DNA of 64,000 nt from Gp6-AA40 sp035263125. Lineage in GTDB: Bacteria > Acidobacteriota > Vicinamibacteria > Vicinamibacterales > UBA2999. Positions 24,008-33,140 of this stretch are shown piece by piece. Position 1 is the stretch's first letter. Each line of letters starts with the position of its first letter. The stretch is from positions 1-64,000 of the forward strand of contig DATFRP010000173.1 in assembly GCA_035263125.1 (NCBI GenBank). Reading direction: 5' to 3'. The position numbers were made by a program, and so were the translations under genes. The notes beneath the pieces were generated by a model. That model saw only the letters and a list, made by a program, of their open reading frames with translations. It had not been told where the DNA came from and ran no database searches.

Positions 24008-25218
24008 CGAACACACTCGACGACATTCAAGCTCGCGAATCCCGCTTCGTGCTTCAGACCTACCGGCGTCAACCGGTGGCTTTCGTTCGCGGAGAGGGCA
24101 CGCGTTTGTACGACGTCGACGGGCGCGAGTATCTCGACTTCATCTCCGGGATCGGCGTGGCCTCGCTCGGTCATGCACATCCCGGCCTGGCAGCGGTGAT
24201 CGCCGAGCAGGCACGAACGCTGCTCCATACGTCGAACCTGTATTTCCACCCGTTCCAGGCGGAAGCGGCCGGTCGTCTGTCAGCGTTGTCGGGCCTCGCG
24301 CGCGCGTTCTTCTGCAACAGCGGCACGGAAGCCAACGAAGCCTGCCTCAAATTCGCGCGCCGCTACTGGCATACGCAGGGTGTGAAAGGACGAACCGGAT
24401 TCGTCGCGGTAGAGCATGCGTTCGCTGGACGGACGATGGGGGCGCTGTCGGTGACGTTCGACGAGCACTATCGCGCGCCGTTCGCGCCGCTGCTCGAGCC
24501 GGTCACCTTCGTCGACCCCGCGTCGCCCGACTCACTGATCGCTGCGGTCACCGACCGTACCGCCGCGATCATCGCCGAACCGATTCGCGGCGAAGGTGGC
24601 ATCCGCCCATTGCCGCGCGCGTTCTCGGACGCGATCGTCGACGTCTGTCGACAGACGGGCACGCTCCTCATCGCGGATGAAGTCCAGACCGGACTGGGAC
24701 GAACGGGCGACGCGTTTCATTCTCACGCGCTCGGTTGGCAGCCTGACCTGATCTCGGTCGGCAAAGCCCTGGGCTCCGGCGTCCCAGTCGGCGCTGCGCT
24801 CGTCTCCGAACGCGTCGCAGCGGCGGTCTCACCCGGCGATCACGGCAGCACGTATGGCGGCAATCTTCTGGCCACTCGTGCGGCGGCGTTCTTCCTCGAG
24901 CAGCTGATGGACCACGGCCTGATGGACCACGTGAAGACCGTCGGGGCGCACTTCGAACGTCAGCTGCGCACGCTCGCGCTCAAACACCCGGTGATCGTCG
25001 AGGCGCGGGGCGCAGGCCTGATGCGCGGCCTCGAACTGCGGATCGATGCGACACCCGTCATCGATCAGGCCCGTGCACACGGACTCCTCGTCAATCGCAC
25101 CAGCGAGACCGTCGTGCGCTTTCTGCCTCCGCTCACAGTCGAAGCGTCCGAGATCGATCGTGCGGTGGAGATCCTCGATGGCGTGCTGGCAACGGTTGGT
25201 GCCGAGGTGCACGCGTGA
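24004..25218 (+). CDS. argD: Acetylornithine aminotransferase
   Basis: A class III PLP aminotransferase making N-acetylornithine from the semialdehyde and glutamate. The 404 residues include NSGTEANEACLK, the PLP-aspartate block LIADEVQTGLGRTG and the Schiff-base lysine in SVGKALGSG, then GDHGSTYGGN. The ATG overlaps the argB stop (ATGA). Enzymes of this group may also serve lysine (DapC) synthesis. Confidence 0.95.
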   Translation: MTNTLDDIQARESRFVLQTYRRQPVAFVRGEGTRLYDVDGREYLDFISGIGVASLGHAHPGLAAVIAEQARTLLHTSNLYFHPFQAEAAGRLSALSGLARAFFCNSGTEANEACLKFARRYWHTQGVKGRTGFVAVEHAFAGRTMGALSVTFDEHYRAPFAPLLEPVTFVDPASPDSLIAAVTDRTAAIIAEPIRGEGGIRPLPRAFSDAIVDVCRQTGTLLIADEVQTGLGRTGDAFHSHALGWQPDLISVGKALGSGVPVGAALVSERVAAAVSPGDHGSTYGGNLLATRAAAFFLEQLMDHGLMDHVKTVGAHFERQLRTLALKHPVIVEARGAGLMRGLELRIDATPVIDQARAHGLLVNRTSETVVRFLPPLTVEASEIDRAVEILDGVLATVGAEVHA

Positions 25219-25796
25219 GAGCCGCGGCCGCATCGGCTCGATCGGCTCGTGTGCGACCGACGCAACCGCGCAGGCCGACGACCGTCCGTCGCGCACTCCA
25301 CCCGATCGTGCGGCCCGCGACCTCAGCGGACGCGCGCGCCGTTCACGCGCTGATCGCGTCCCATCTCCACGAGGGTCATCTCCTCCCCCGTTCGATCGAG
25401 GACATCGAGGCCACCATCACACGCTTCGTCGTCGCCGCGAACAGAGGGCGCATCGTCGCCTGCGCCGACCTCGCACCGCTCAGCCCCACCGTCGCCGAGG
25501 TGCGCTCGCTCGTCGTCAGTATCGACGCACGATCGCAGGGGCTGGGGCACCGAATGGTCAACGAGCTCTCACGGCGTGCGCGAGCCGCGGGCTTCGAGTC
25601 GCTGTGCGCGTTCACACATGCGGCCGGCTACTTTGTGCGCATGGGCTTTTCGATCGTCCCGCACCCGTGGATTCCCGAGAAGATCGAGGCAGACTGCCGC
25701 ACCTGCCCGCTCTTCAGACGATGCGGGCAGTACGCCGTCACGCTTCCCCTGGCGCAAGCGCACTCGTTTGTGCCTCTGGCATCGCTTCATGGCTAA
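25215..25796 (+). CDS. argA: Short GNAT-type N-acetylglutamate synthase (ArgA-like)
   Basis: A 193-residue GNAT acetyltransferase. After a basic N-terminus of about 30 residues the domain reads VRPATSADARAVHALI...VRSLVVSIDARSQGLGHRMVNEL (acetyl-CoA loop Q/R-G-x-G-H) and AGYFVRMGFSIV. The three-cysteine motif CRTCPLFRRCGQ near the end is typical of the single-domain ArgA-like synthases of several phyla. GTG 25215 overlaps the argD stop (GTGA). The role, first step of arginine synthesis, is supported by the operon. Confidence 0.82.
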   Translation: MRAAAASARSARVRPTQPRRPTTVRRALHPIVRPATSADARAVHALIASHLHEGHLLPRSIEDIEATITRFVVAANRGRIVACADLAPLSPTVAEVRSLVVSIDARSQGLGHRMVNELSRRARAAGFESLCAFTHAAGYFVRMGFSIVPHPWIPEKIEADCRTCPLFRRCGQYAVTLPLAQAHSFVPLASLHG

Positions 25797-27027
25797 CGTC
25801 TCTTCTACGGCTCGTCCCTTTGCGATCGCCCGCGCTGAAGGCGGGGTTACGGCACCGGAGGGGTTCCGTTCGTCCGCGCTCCACTGCGGCATCAAGGCCA
25901 AGCCGGGTGCGCTCGATTTGCTGGTGCTCACCAGTGACAAGCCGGTGCCCACAGCCGGGCTCTTCACGACGAACCTGGTTCAGGCTGCGCCGGTCCTCGT
26001 GTCGAAGTCTCACCTGGCCGAGAGTCACGGGCTGGCGCACGCCATCGTTGTCAACAGCGGGTGCGCCAACGCCTGCACCGGCCCGCAGGGATTCGACGAC
26101 GCGCGTCAAATGACGCGTGAAGTTGCAGGCAGTCTGGGCTGCAGCTCCGAGCTGGTGCTCGTCGCTTCGACCGGTGTCATCGGTGTGAACCTGGTCATGA
26201 GCAAGGTCGTCGCGGGCATTCGTTCTGCCGCTACGTTACTGGCACGTGGTCGAGGCAGCGACGCCGCGCGCGCGATCATGACGACCGACCCATTCCCGAA
26301 AGAACACGCTGTGATCGTGCAGACCGATCGCGGCTCGTTCGTGGTCGGGGGCACCGCCAAGGGTTCAGGCATGATCGAGCCGAACATGGCGACAATGCTC
26401 GCCTTCCTCACGACCGATGCACAGGTGCCGACCGCGATGCTGCAGCGTGCATTGGTCGAATCGGCTCGCGACACATTCAACGCGATCACGGTCGACGGCG
26501 AATGCTCGACCAACGACACGCTCATCGCGATGGCCTCGGGGGCGAGCGGTGTGAGCATCGATGAGGAGAGCTACCCCATGTTGCTCGATGCATTCCTGGC
26601 TGTCTCTCGCGAGCTGGCGATCGGTATCGTTCGTGGCGGTGAAGGGGCGACCAAGCTGATGACCATCACCGTGCACGATGCGCGCAGCCGCGACGAGGCT
26701 CGTCAAGTGGCGCGGACGATCGCCAACTCACCGCTCGTCAAGACGGCCGTCCATGGCGCGGATCCCAACTGGGGCCGCATCCTTGCTGCAGCGGGCCGAT
26801 CCGGGGTGCGTTTCGATCCGGCTCGGGCGACGGTCCGCGTGGGGGGCATCCTGCTCTTCGAGCACGGTCTGCCACACGACGACGCCGCACCGCTCGCGGC
26901 CGAGCACTTGAAAAGTGCCGACGTGCGCATCGACGTGAGCCTCGGAAGCGGCGGTTCGACCGCGACGATGTGGGGCTGCGATCTCAGCGCGGAGTACGTC
27001 CGCATCAACGGCGAGTACCGGACTTAG
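25789..27027 (+). CDS. argJ: Glutamate N-acetyltransferase / ornithine acetyltransferase ArgJ
   Basis: Transfers acetyl from N-acetylornithine to glutamate, recycling the acetyl group. The 412 residues contain NSGCANACTG, the autocleavage site KGSGMIEPNMATMLAF (cleavage before Thr, which becomes the nucleophile), ITVDGECSTNDT, EGATKLMTI and HGADPNWGRILAA. It overlaps the end of argA by 8 bp. With a dedicated ArgA-like protein next to it, ArgJ may be monofunctional, with ArgA priming the cycle; sequence alone does not settle this. Confidence 0.95.
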   Translation: MANVSSTARPFAIARAEGGVTAPEGFRSSALHCGIKAKPGALDLLVLTSDKPVPTAGLFTTNLVQAAPVLVSKSHLAESHGLAHAIVVNSGCANACTGPQGFDDARQMTREVAGSLGCSSELVLVASTGVIGVNLVMSKVVAGIRSAATLLARGRGSDAARAIMTTDPFPKEHAVIVQTDRGSFVVGGTAKGSGMIEPNMATMLAFLTTDAQVPTAMLQRALVESARDTFNAITVDGECSTNDTLIAMASGASGVSIDEESYPMLLDAFLAVSRELAIGIVRGGEGATKLMTITVHDARSRDEARQVARTIANSPLVKTAVHGADPNWGRILAAAGRSGVRFDPARATVRVGGILLFEHGLPHDDAAPLAAEHLKSADVRIDVSLGSGGSTATMWGCDLSAEYVRINGEYRT

Positions 27028-27029
27028 CC

Positions 27030-27977
27030 ATGGAGGCCGCCCCACCGGTCGCGTTCGCCAAAGACTTCCTGTCGATCCTCGACCTCAGTCCGGCTGATCT
27101 CGATCGCCTGCTGCTGATCGCCGCGCAGATGAAGGCCGACCGACGCGCCGCGCGTCCGCCAACGCCCGCGCTTGCCGGGCTTCATGTCGCCTTGTTGTTC
27201 GAGAAGCCGTCGCTGCGCACGCGATCGACCTTCGAGATCGCCGTACGGGAGCTCGCAGGTGACATCCTGCATCTACCCCCCGAGTTCGCCGACGGCAGCC
27301 GCGAGCCCATCGAAGATGTGGCTCGCAATCTCGAGCGTTGGGTGCGCGCGCTCGTGGTCCGCACCTTCGGGCAGCGCAAGGCCGCCACACTCGCCGCGGC
27401 CGGACGGCAGCTGCATGTCATCAATGCCTTGACCGACGAAGAACACCCCTGCCAGGCGCTCGCCGATGCCTTCACGATGCGCGAGCGATGGGGCGATTGT
27501 CGCGGCCGGTCTGTCGCCTTCGTCGGCGACGGCAACAATGTCGCAACGTCGCTCGCCCACGCGGCGGGCATGCTCGGCGTGAACATGCACATCGCCTCAC
27601 CCGAAGGATACGAGCTGCCGGACCGCGTAATCGAAGACGTGGCACGCGTATCGCGTAACGGTGCGCGCGTCCGGCGCTTCCGCGATCCGAAGGAAGCGGT
27701 AGCGCAGGCCGATGCCGTGTACACCGACGTCTGGACGTCGATGGGCGAGGAGGCGGAAACAGCGGAACGGCATCGTGTCTTCGCGCCCTACCAGGTGACG
27801 AGTGGCCTGATGGCGGGCGCGGCTGATGGCGCCATGTTCATGCACTGTCTTCCCGCACATCGTGGCGAGGAGGTCACCTCCGAGGTAATCGATTCGCCCG
27901 CCTCGGTCGTCTTCGATCAAGCCGAGAACCGCCTCCACACGCAAAAGGCACTCCTGTCGATGCTGATCGGAAAGTGA
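27030..27977 (+). CDS. argF: Ornithine carbamoyltransferase
   Basis: Makes citrulline from ornithine and carbamoyl phosphate. The 315 residues show the carbamoyl-phosphate site SLRTRSTFE, the HPCQ motif, the ornithine SMG loop DVWTSMGEE and the HCLPAHRGEE cysteine block. These identify true OTCase rather than N-acetyl- or N-succinylornithine transcarbamylase. It starts two bases after the argJ stop and is the last gene of the operon, followed by a terminator. Confidence 0.95.
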   Translation: MEAAPPVAFAKDFLSILDLSPADLDRLLLIAAQMKADRRAARPPTPALAGLHVALLFEKPSLRTRSTFEIAVRELAGDILHLPPEFADGSREPIEDVARNLERWVRALVVRTFGQRKAATLAAAGRQLHVINALTDEEHPCQALADAFTMRERWGDCRGRSVAFVGDGNNVATSLAHAAGMLGVNMHIASPEGYELPDRVIEDVARVSRNGARVRRFRDPKEAVAQADAVYTDVWTSMGEEAETAERHRVFAPYQVTSGLMAGAADGAMFMHCLPAHRGEEVTSEVIDSPASVVFDQAENRLHTQKALLSMLIGK

Positions 27978-27979
27978 CG

Positions 27980-28011
27980 GGAATCAGGAAGCCTTCCCGC
28001 TTCCTGATTCC
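27980..28011 (+). terminator. Terminator of the arg operon
   Basis: GGAATCAGGAAG (27980-27991) and CTTCCTGATTCC (28000-28011) form a perfect 12-bp stem with an 8-base loop, three bases after the argF stop. The following TTCG is only weakly T-rich. Confidence 0.75.
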
Positions 28012-28053
28012 TTCGTAGCATGCAGCTTCGGCCTGCGCGACAATGGCTCTCGC

Positions 28054-29766
28054 ATGGCCGCGAAGCCCTGGCTGGCTCACTACGACGACGACGTCACGCC
28101 GTCGCTCGAACCCTACCCCCGGGCGACGCTCCTCGACTACCTCGAAGCGCTCGCGCGCGACCATGGCGGCAGGACGGCTCTGCTGTTCAAGGGCTCCACC
28201 ATTTCCTACCGTCGGATCGAGTCGGAAAGCGACGCGTTTGCCGCAGGGCTCTGGGATCTCGGCGTGCGTCAGGGCGACCGTGTCGCCCTCCTTCTTCCCA
28301 ATTGCCCGCAATTCATCGTCGCTGAGTTCGGCACCTGGAAGACCGGCGCAATTGTCGTCGCCGTCAATCCTACGTACAGCGAGCGCGAGATCGAGCACAC
28401 GCTGGAATCGACGCGCGCCGAAACGGTTGTTGTCCTCACACCGTTCTATGAGCGCGTCAAGCGGGTGCAGGGCCGTACGGGGATCAAGCGGATCATCGCA
28501 ACGTCGATCAAGGAATACCTGCCCCCCGTTCTTCGAGTCCTTTTCACGCTGTTCAAAGAAAAGAAGGAGGGACACCGCATCTCCCTCCAGTCAGGCGATC
28601 AGTGGTTCCAGGAGGTGCTGCGCGCACACGCCCAATCGAAACGGCCCGCGGTGAAGGCAGGCCCCGACGATCGCGCAGTCATTCTCTCGAGCGGCGGCAC
28701 CACGGGTACGCCGAAGGGAGTCGTCGGTCTCCATCGACACTACGTCGCGGCCGGCCTGCAGCTGTACGAATGGACGAAATCCGCAAAGAAACAGTGGGAG
28801 GACGTCATCATGCTCCCGCTGCCGCTCTTCCACGTCTACGCCAATGTCGGCGTCCAGCCATTGGCGTTCGTCGGGCCGAATCCGCTGTCGCTCGTGCCCA
28901 ACCCGCGCGACATCGGTGACGTCCTCAACACGATCGACCAAGTCAAACCCGCGTTCTTCAACGGGGTCCCGACTCTCTACAACGCCATCCTGAATCATCC
29001 GCGAGTCCAGGCCGGCAAGGTCGATCTGCGATCGATCAAGCTCTGTATCTGTGGCGCCTCCGCGCTCATGGCGGAGACCAGGCGCCGATTCGAAGAACAG
29101 ACCGGCGCGAAGATTCTCGAAGGCTACTCGCTCACCGAAGCCATGATGGCCTGTTGCGTGAACCCGGTGCGCGGAGCGAGCAAGATCGGCTCGATCGGGA
29201 TTCCGCTTCCCGACGTGGAGATTCGCATCGTGGATGCCGGAGACGGCACGCGTGAGCTCCCGACCGGCGAGGTCGGTGAGCTCCTGTTGCGCGCGCCGCA
29301 GATCATGCTCGAGTACTGGAACAACCCGCTCGAAACGTCCGAGGTGCTTCGCGCTTACGACGCAGGCGCGCCATGGCTGCACACCGGGGATCTCGCGTAC
29401 GTGGACGACGAGGGGTACATCTTTCTGGTCGATCGCAAGAAGGATATGGTCAAGACGAGTGGGTACCAGGTCTGGCCTCGCGAGATCGAGGAAGTGATTT
29501 CCGCTCATCCCGCCATCCAGGAAGTCGGTGTCGCCGGAATACCGGATGCGGTGAAGGGTGAGGTCGTCAAAGCCTGGGTCGTGCTTCGCAGCGGGCGCAG
29601 CGTCTCCGAAGAGGAACTGCGCGCCTATTGCCGCGAGCATCTCGCACCCTACAAGGTGCCGGCGCGAGTCGAATTTCGTAGCGACCTTCCGAAGTCGCTC
29701 GTTGGAAAAGTGCTCAGGCGAGTGCTGGCGGCCGAGGCCACCGGGTCGAGCACCGCACCTCGCTAA
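28054..29766 (+). CDS. Long-chain acyl-CoA ligase (FadD-like AMP-binding enzyme)
   Basis: A 570-residue ANL-superfamily enzyme that activates a carboxylic acid as acyl-AMP, then as the CoA thioester. Motifs: phosphate loop ILSSGGTTGTPKGVV (about 212), GYSLTEAM (A5), HTGDLAYVDDEGYIFLVDRKKDMVKTSG (A7-A8), and the C-terminal lysine in SLVGKVLRR (A10). Overall layout resembles fatty-acyl-CoA ligases, but the acid is not determined by sequence. It stands alone, overlapping the convergent pxpA by four bases. Confidence 0.9.
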   Translation: MAAKPWLAHYDDDVTPSLEPYPRATLLDYLEALARDHGGRTALLFKGSTISYRRIESESDAFAAGLWDLGVRQGDRVALLLPNCPQFIVAEFGTWKTGAIVVAVNPTYSEREIEHTLESTRAETVVVLTPFYERVKRVQGRTGIKRIIATSIKEYLPPVLRVLFTLFKEKKEGHRISLQSGDQWFQEVLRAHAQSKRPAVKAGPDDRAVILSSGGTTGTPKGVVGLHRHYVAAGLQLYEWTKSAKKQWEDVIMLPLPLFHVYANVGVQPLAFVGPNPLSLVPNPRDIGDVLNTIDQVKPAFFNGVPTLYNAILNHPRVQAGKVDLRSIKLCICGASALMAETRRRFEEQTGAKILEGYSLTEAMMACCVNPVRGASKIGSIGIPLPDVEIRIVDAGDGTRELPTGEVGELLLRAPQIMLEYWNNPLETSEVLRAYDAGAPWLHTGDLAYVDDEGYIFLVDRKKDMVKTSGYQVWPREIEEVISAHPAIQEVGVAGIPDAVKGEVVKAWVVLRSGRSVSEEELRAYCREHLAPYKVPARVEFRSDLPKSLVGKVLRRVLAAEATGSSTAPR

Positions 29767-30530
29767 GGCTTCGTCGCTCCCAGCGCTCTCACCTCGATTC
29801 CGACGCTCTTCAGCGCTTCGCGAATGTGGCGGGCGAGCGCAGCGGCGCCTGGTGTGTCCCCGTGCACGCAGATCGTCTCGATGTCGAGCGACACGAGTGA
29901 CCCATCGGTCGCGCTGACGACGCGATCACGCGCCATCGCGATCGCGCGGTGAACGACAGTCACTATCTGCTCGATGACTGCACCGGGCTGGCTGCGGGCC
30001 ACGAGCGTGCCATCGGGTTGATATGCCCGATCGGCAAATCCTTCTGCGGCGGTGCGCAGCCCCGCTCGTCGGCCCGCCGCGATCAACTGCGACCCAGGAA
30101 GACCGAGCAGGATCAAGGACCGATCGACAGACACGGTCGCCCGCGCGATCGCGTCGGCAAGTGACGCATCGGCGACGGCCATGTTGTAGAGCGCGCCATG
30201 GGCCTTCACATGCTGGAGCCGTACGCCTTCTGTCGCCGCGATTCCAGCCAGTGCACCGATTTGGTACGCGACGGCATCCTCGACTTCGCGTGGCGTGGCT
30301 CGCATTTCGCGGCGACCGAAGCCGACGAGATCCGGGAAACCCGGATGCGCGCCCACAGCGACACCATGCTCCCGAGCCAGCACGACAGTAGCGCGCATGA
30401 CGCCAGGGTCTCCTGCATGAAACCCGCAGGCAACATTCGCTGAAGTGATGAGCGGAATCAGGTCGGAATCTTGGCCCAATGTGTAAGCGCCGAACGATTC
30501 GCCGACGTCCGCATTGAGGTCTATTCCCAT
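29763..30530 (-). CDS. pxpA: 5-oxoprolinase subunit A (LamB/YcsF family)
   Basis: A 255-residue LamB/YcsF protein, the PxpA subunit of the bacterial ATP-dependent 5-oxoprolinase PxpABC. Signature blocks: IDLNADVGESFG, ITSANVACGFHAGDP, VGAHPGFPD, VKAHGALYN, EGFADRAY and ICVHGDTPGA. PxpB and PxpC (the biotin-carboxylase-like fused kinase subunits) are not adjacent, which is unusual since the three are normally an operon. Confidence 0.9.
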   Translation of the reverse strand: MGIDLNADVGESFGAYTLGQDSDLIPLITSANVACGFHAGDPGVMRATVVLAREHGVAVGAHPGFPDLVGFGRREMRATPREVEDAVAYQIGALAGIAATEGVRLQHVKAHGALYNMAVADASLADAIARATVSVDRSLILLGLPGSQLIAAGRRAGLRTAAEGFADRAYQPDGTLVARSQPGAVIEQIVTVVHRAIAMARDRVVSATDGSLVSLDIETICVHGDTPGAAALARHIREALKSVGIEVRALGATKP

Positions 30531-30766
30531 AACTGCGACCAGTTCAAGGACAGCCGTGTAATCCTTCCCACATTGTCGGGCAGAGCCTGGGGCCCAATCA
30601 TGCGAGTTTCAAGGGAAAGCCGGTCGGCACGGCCATTGCCTCTTTAACGGGCGCCGGTCTGTGGTTTACGGCAGGGCGCCGTAAATGCTGGGGGGAGCCA
30701 GGCTGGCATTTCAGGATGGGGCACCTTCGGGAGTCCCATCCTGTATTTTTTGTACGGGCAGTTTTG
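30531..30766 (+). ncRNA. Candidate structured small RNA ending in an intrinsic terminator
   Basis: This 236-bp gene-free stretch contains three successive hairpins on the plus strand: TTTACGGC-AGGGC-GCCGTAAA (30665-30685), an AAATGC...GCATTT stem (30683-30711) and a UUCG-capped stem GGATGGG...CCCATCC (30714-30741). The last is followed by TGTATTTTTT, an intrinsic terminator reading rightwards. No plus-strand gene feeds it, since both neighbours are on the minus strand. I do not recognise 6S, SRP, RNase P or tmRNA sequence. The 5' end is unknown. Confidence 0.45.
30714..30751 (+). terminator. Intrinsic terminator (UUCG loop, U-tract)
   Basis: GGATGGG and CCCATCC enclose a CC-TTCG-GG cap with one mismatch, followed by T-rich TGTATTTTTT on the plus strand. 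The opposite strand has no U-tract after the stem, so termination is expected for rightward transcripts. Confidence 0.75.
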
Positions 30767-31897
30767 TCAGACTCCAGCGCCTTCCGGGTATTCCAATGCC
30801 AGCTTGAGCTCGCGGGCCAGCGAGTCGACAGTTGTGGCGGCGCGCTTCCACACGCCTTCGCTTTCGAAACGGACGTTGCCGATGCGTCGGCCCCACGGCG
30901 CGATCACACGCCCGATCGCACGGTAGTCGGCTCGATCCGCATGCTCCTGATCGAGTCTGCGCACGACATCAGGCGCCACACGAATGAATGCGCGCAGAGC
31001 CGTCGCAGATTTGATGCTGTACTTTCTTCCATTCCAGGCGGTGCTGAACACGACAGACACCTGCTTGAAATAATTCACGAAGAATCGCTTGGCATCGTCG
31101 CGGAAATCTGCAGACTTGCGAGGCCCGCCAAACGCATCGCTGGCGAACAGTTTCTTGAGCTCCTGTGCGAGCGGTGCCTGCGCGACGCGTCCGCGCCCCA
31201 CGCCGAGCAGCTTGATCTCACCCTGAAGCGGCGAATCTTCTTTGTCGTTGAGCGCGCGAACGACATCATGAGCCGCCGCCAGAGCATCGTCTTTGTACAG
31301 TTGGCGGCCCGACAGGCTGACCAGGTGTGACGCATTCAATCGTGTGTGCTTCGCATTGATGGTCACAAACATCTGCACAACGTGATCTTCGGGCAAGCGG
31401 TCGAAGATGATCGCTGGAACGGTGAAGTCCTCGCTGGCGATGTTGTCGATGTCAGCGTGGAGCGCGAGCAGCCGGTGCTGACCATCGATCGCGCGCAGGA
31501 TGCCTTCTCGCTCGGGCACCTTCAGTCGACCAACGGCCGACCCTTCGGCGACCGGCTCGAACGTCAGCTTCTCATCGCAGGAGATGATGACCGCCCCGGC
31601 AATCGATGGAAGATCTCGCGCCTGCCGGCATTGCTCGTAGTATTGAACCAGTTCGTCGATTTTTCGCCTGATGATCTGACGCTGATAGGCTTTCTCGCTC
31701 GATGCGATGCGCCGTTCGAGCAGGTCCCAGTTCACCTTTGAGGGCGCCTTCTTGTTGCTGCCTCGAACGGGTTGTCCCGACTCGCCGTAGCTGAGCACTT
31801 CGAAGCGCACGAGCTTGTCGATGTCTCCAGCGGTCAGAGAGGCCTGGTAGAAGCGAACCCCGAACTGCTGCATCCGGATGGCGGCAACGTTAATCAT
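30767..31897 (-). CDS. DGQHR-domain protein (DndB/ParB-like fold), orphan
   Basis: A 376-residue protein with the DGQHR signature in ILRAIDGQHRLLAL (about residue 138), then the downstream FVTINAKHTRLN block typical of these proteins. The superfamily includes DndB, a regulator of DNA phosphorothioation, and many uncharacterised members. No dnd, restriction or helicase genes flank it. It starts at ATG 31897 and ends next to the small-RNA region. Function cannot be assigned beyond the family. Confidence 0.8.
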   Translation of the reverse strand: MINVAAIRMQQFGVRFYQASLTAGDIDKLVRFEVLSYGESGQPVRGSNKKAPSKVNWDLLERRIASSEKAYQRQIIRRKIDELVQYYEQCRQARDLPSIAGAVIISCDEKLTFEPVAEGSAVGRLKVPEREGILRAIDGQHRLLALHADIDNIASEDFTVPAIIFDRLPEDHVVQMFVTINAKHTRLNASHLVSLSGRQLYKDDALAAAHDVVRALNDKEDSPLQGEIKLLGVGRGRVAQAPLAQELKKLFASDAFGGPRKSADFRDDAKRFFVNYFKQVSVVFSTAWNGRKYSIKSATALRAFIRVAPDVVRRLDQEHADRADYRAIGRVIAPWGRRIGNVRFESEGVWKRAATTVDSLARELKLALEYPEGAGV

Positions 31898-32072
31898 GCG
31901 ATTTGTGGTCCTGACAGAAGAGGCGAATTGTAGCGGCCAGTCACCCCAATCTCAACCCGTTTCTCGCGATTCTTCTAAGATTGCACGACTCTTCGCCCCG
32001 TCCGTCGTCGACCCTAATCATCCTTACGGCCTGAGGTTATCGAAATTTACGCCCTTTTGACCTCAATCAAGG

Positions 32073-33140
32073 TCATAGACGTTTTGCCTGATTTTCGTGC
32101 ATAGGCCTGAAACTCAGCCGGTCCGGTCGACGAAACAGTCGCGCCTTGATTCGTACGAGCCAGAAAAGGAACGCGCTGAAGACGACGAACGCAAGGAGCG
32201 CCTGTGCAAGTGTCAGACGGCGATGCAGGGGCAGGCTCAGGACACCATAGACCATCTCCACGTGAATCCAATACACGAACAGGGAGGCCAGACCGAACTC
32301 AACGAGCAGTGAACGTCCGGGTGTCCAGACCCTCCAGGCGTACGCCAAAGGAACCGCGGCGATCAAAAGACCGAGGCGGAAGAAGAAGAACGTAGGAGAG
32401 GTGGTCCAGAAGCTCGTGTCGGCGTAGATCGGCGGCAGAAAGGACGTTCCGTATCCCATCAACGCGAGGACGACTCCCAGGACGCCGAGCCATACGAGCA
32501 CGCGGCGCTCATAGGCAGGGTTGCTCGTCTGGTCAATCCACACTCCGACCGAGCTTCCGGCGAGAAGAAAACCTGCCCACGGAAACAGCGTGAATGTCGT
32601 CCGCCCCGGGTCGGGCCTGAAGTACCACTCGATGGGATCGGGAATCGGCGCGAGCAGCGGCGTCGCCCGAACAATTGGCGTCAGCATCGCCGTCGCAACA
32701 GCAGCCGCTCCGAGAAGCACGGCACGCCATCGAGGCGCACTGCCCGCCGACAGCAGCACTGCCGCGACGACCATCGACAGTCCCATGATGTTGAGGATGT
32801 CGACCTTGAACAATGATTGAGGCAACGGGCCACCGCTGATCACCGCCGATTGCAGACGAAACAGAAACGCCAGGCCGAAGATCTGCCATCCGCGTCGTCG
32901 CGCCGCAGCCGCAACCTCGGTCTCGGACAGACCTTTGCGGCGTCGCGAGCCCGCAGCCAGCGCGAGTGAGACGCCAGCGAGAAACAGAAATATCGGCGCC
33001 CCGAAGCCGCCGATGACCATGGCCCACCTGTACGCATGACCGCGGTCCTCGACGCGCGTCCATGAATCGAGCGTGTGAGCCTCGATCATGATGAGCACTC
33101 CGACGCCGCGCAGCCAATCGAGATAGGGCCGGCGATTCAC
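32073..33140 (-). CDS. DUF1624/HGSNAT-like membrane acyltransferase
   Basis: A 355-residue polytopic membrane protein with about ten helices. The N-terminus RPYLDWLRGVGVLIMIEAHTLDSW is the family signature; the histidine there is the proposed acyl-relay residue in heparan-alpha-glucosaminide acetyltransferase relatives. FGAPIFLFLAGVSLAL and YWIHVEMVYG are also characteristic. It probably acylates an extracytoplasmic glycan, with unknown substrate. GTG 33140 overlaps the OsmC stop (GTGA). A long gap (31898-32072) without recognised features follows. Confidence 0.82.
   Translation of the reverse strand: MNRRPYLDWLRGVGVLIMIEAHTLDSWTRVEDRGHAYRWAMVIGGFGAPIFLFLAGVSLALAAGSRRRKGLSETEVAAAARRRGWQIFGLAFLFRLQSAVISGGPLPQSLFKVDILNIMGLSMVVAAVLLSAGSAPRWRAVLLGAAAVATAMLTPIVRATPLLAPIPDPIEWYFRPDPGRTTFTLFPWAGFLLAGSSVGVWIDQTSNPAYERRVLVWLGVLGVVLALMGYGTSFLPPIYADTSFWTTSPTFFFFRLGLLIAAVPLAYAWRVWTPGRSLLVEFGLASLFVYWIHVEMVYGVLSLPLHRRLTLAQALLAFVVFSAFLFWLVRIKARLFRRPDRLSFRPMHENQAKRL

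Noticed and set aside
30714..30751. Terminator for the DGQHR gene on the minus strand
   Set aside because: Reading leftwards the stem is followed by TGAAATGCC, not a U-tract; the T-run is on the plus-strand side.
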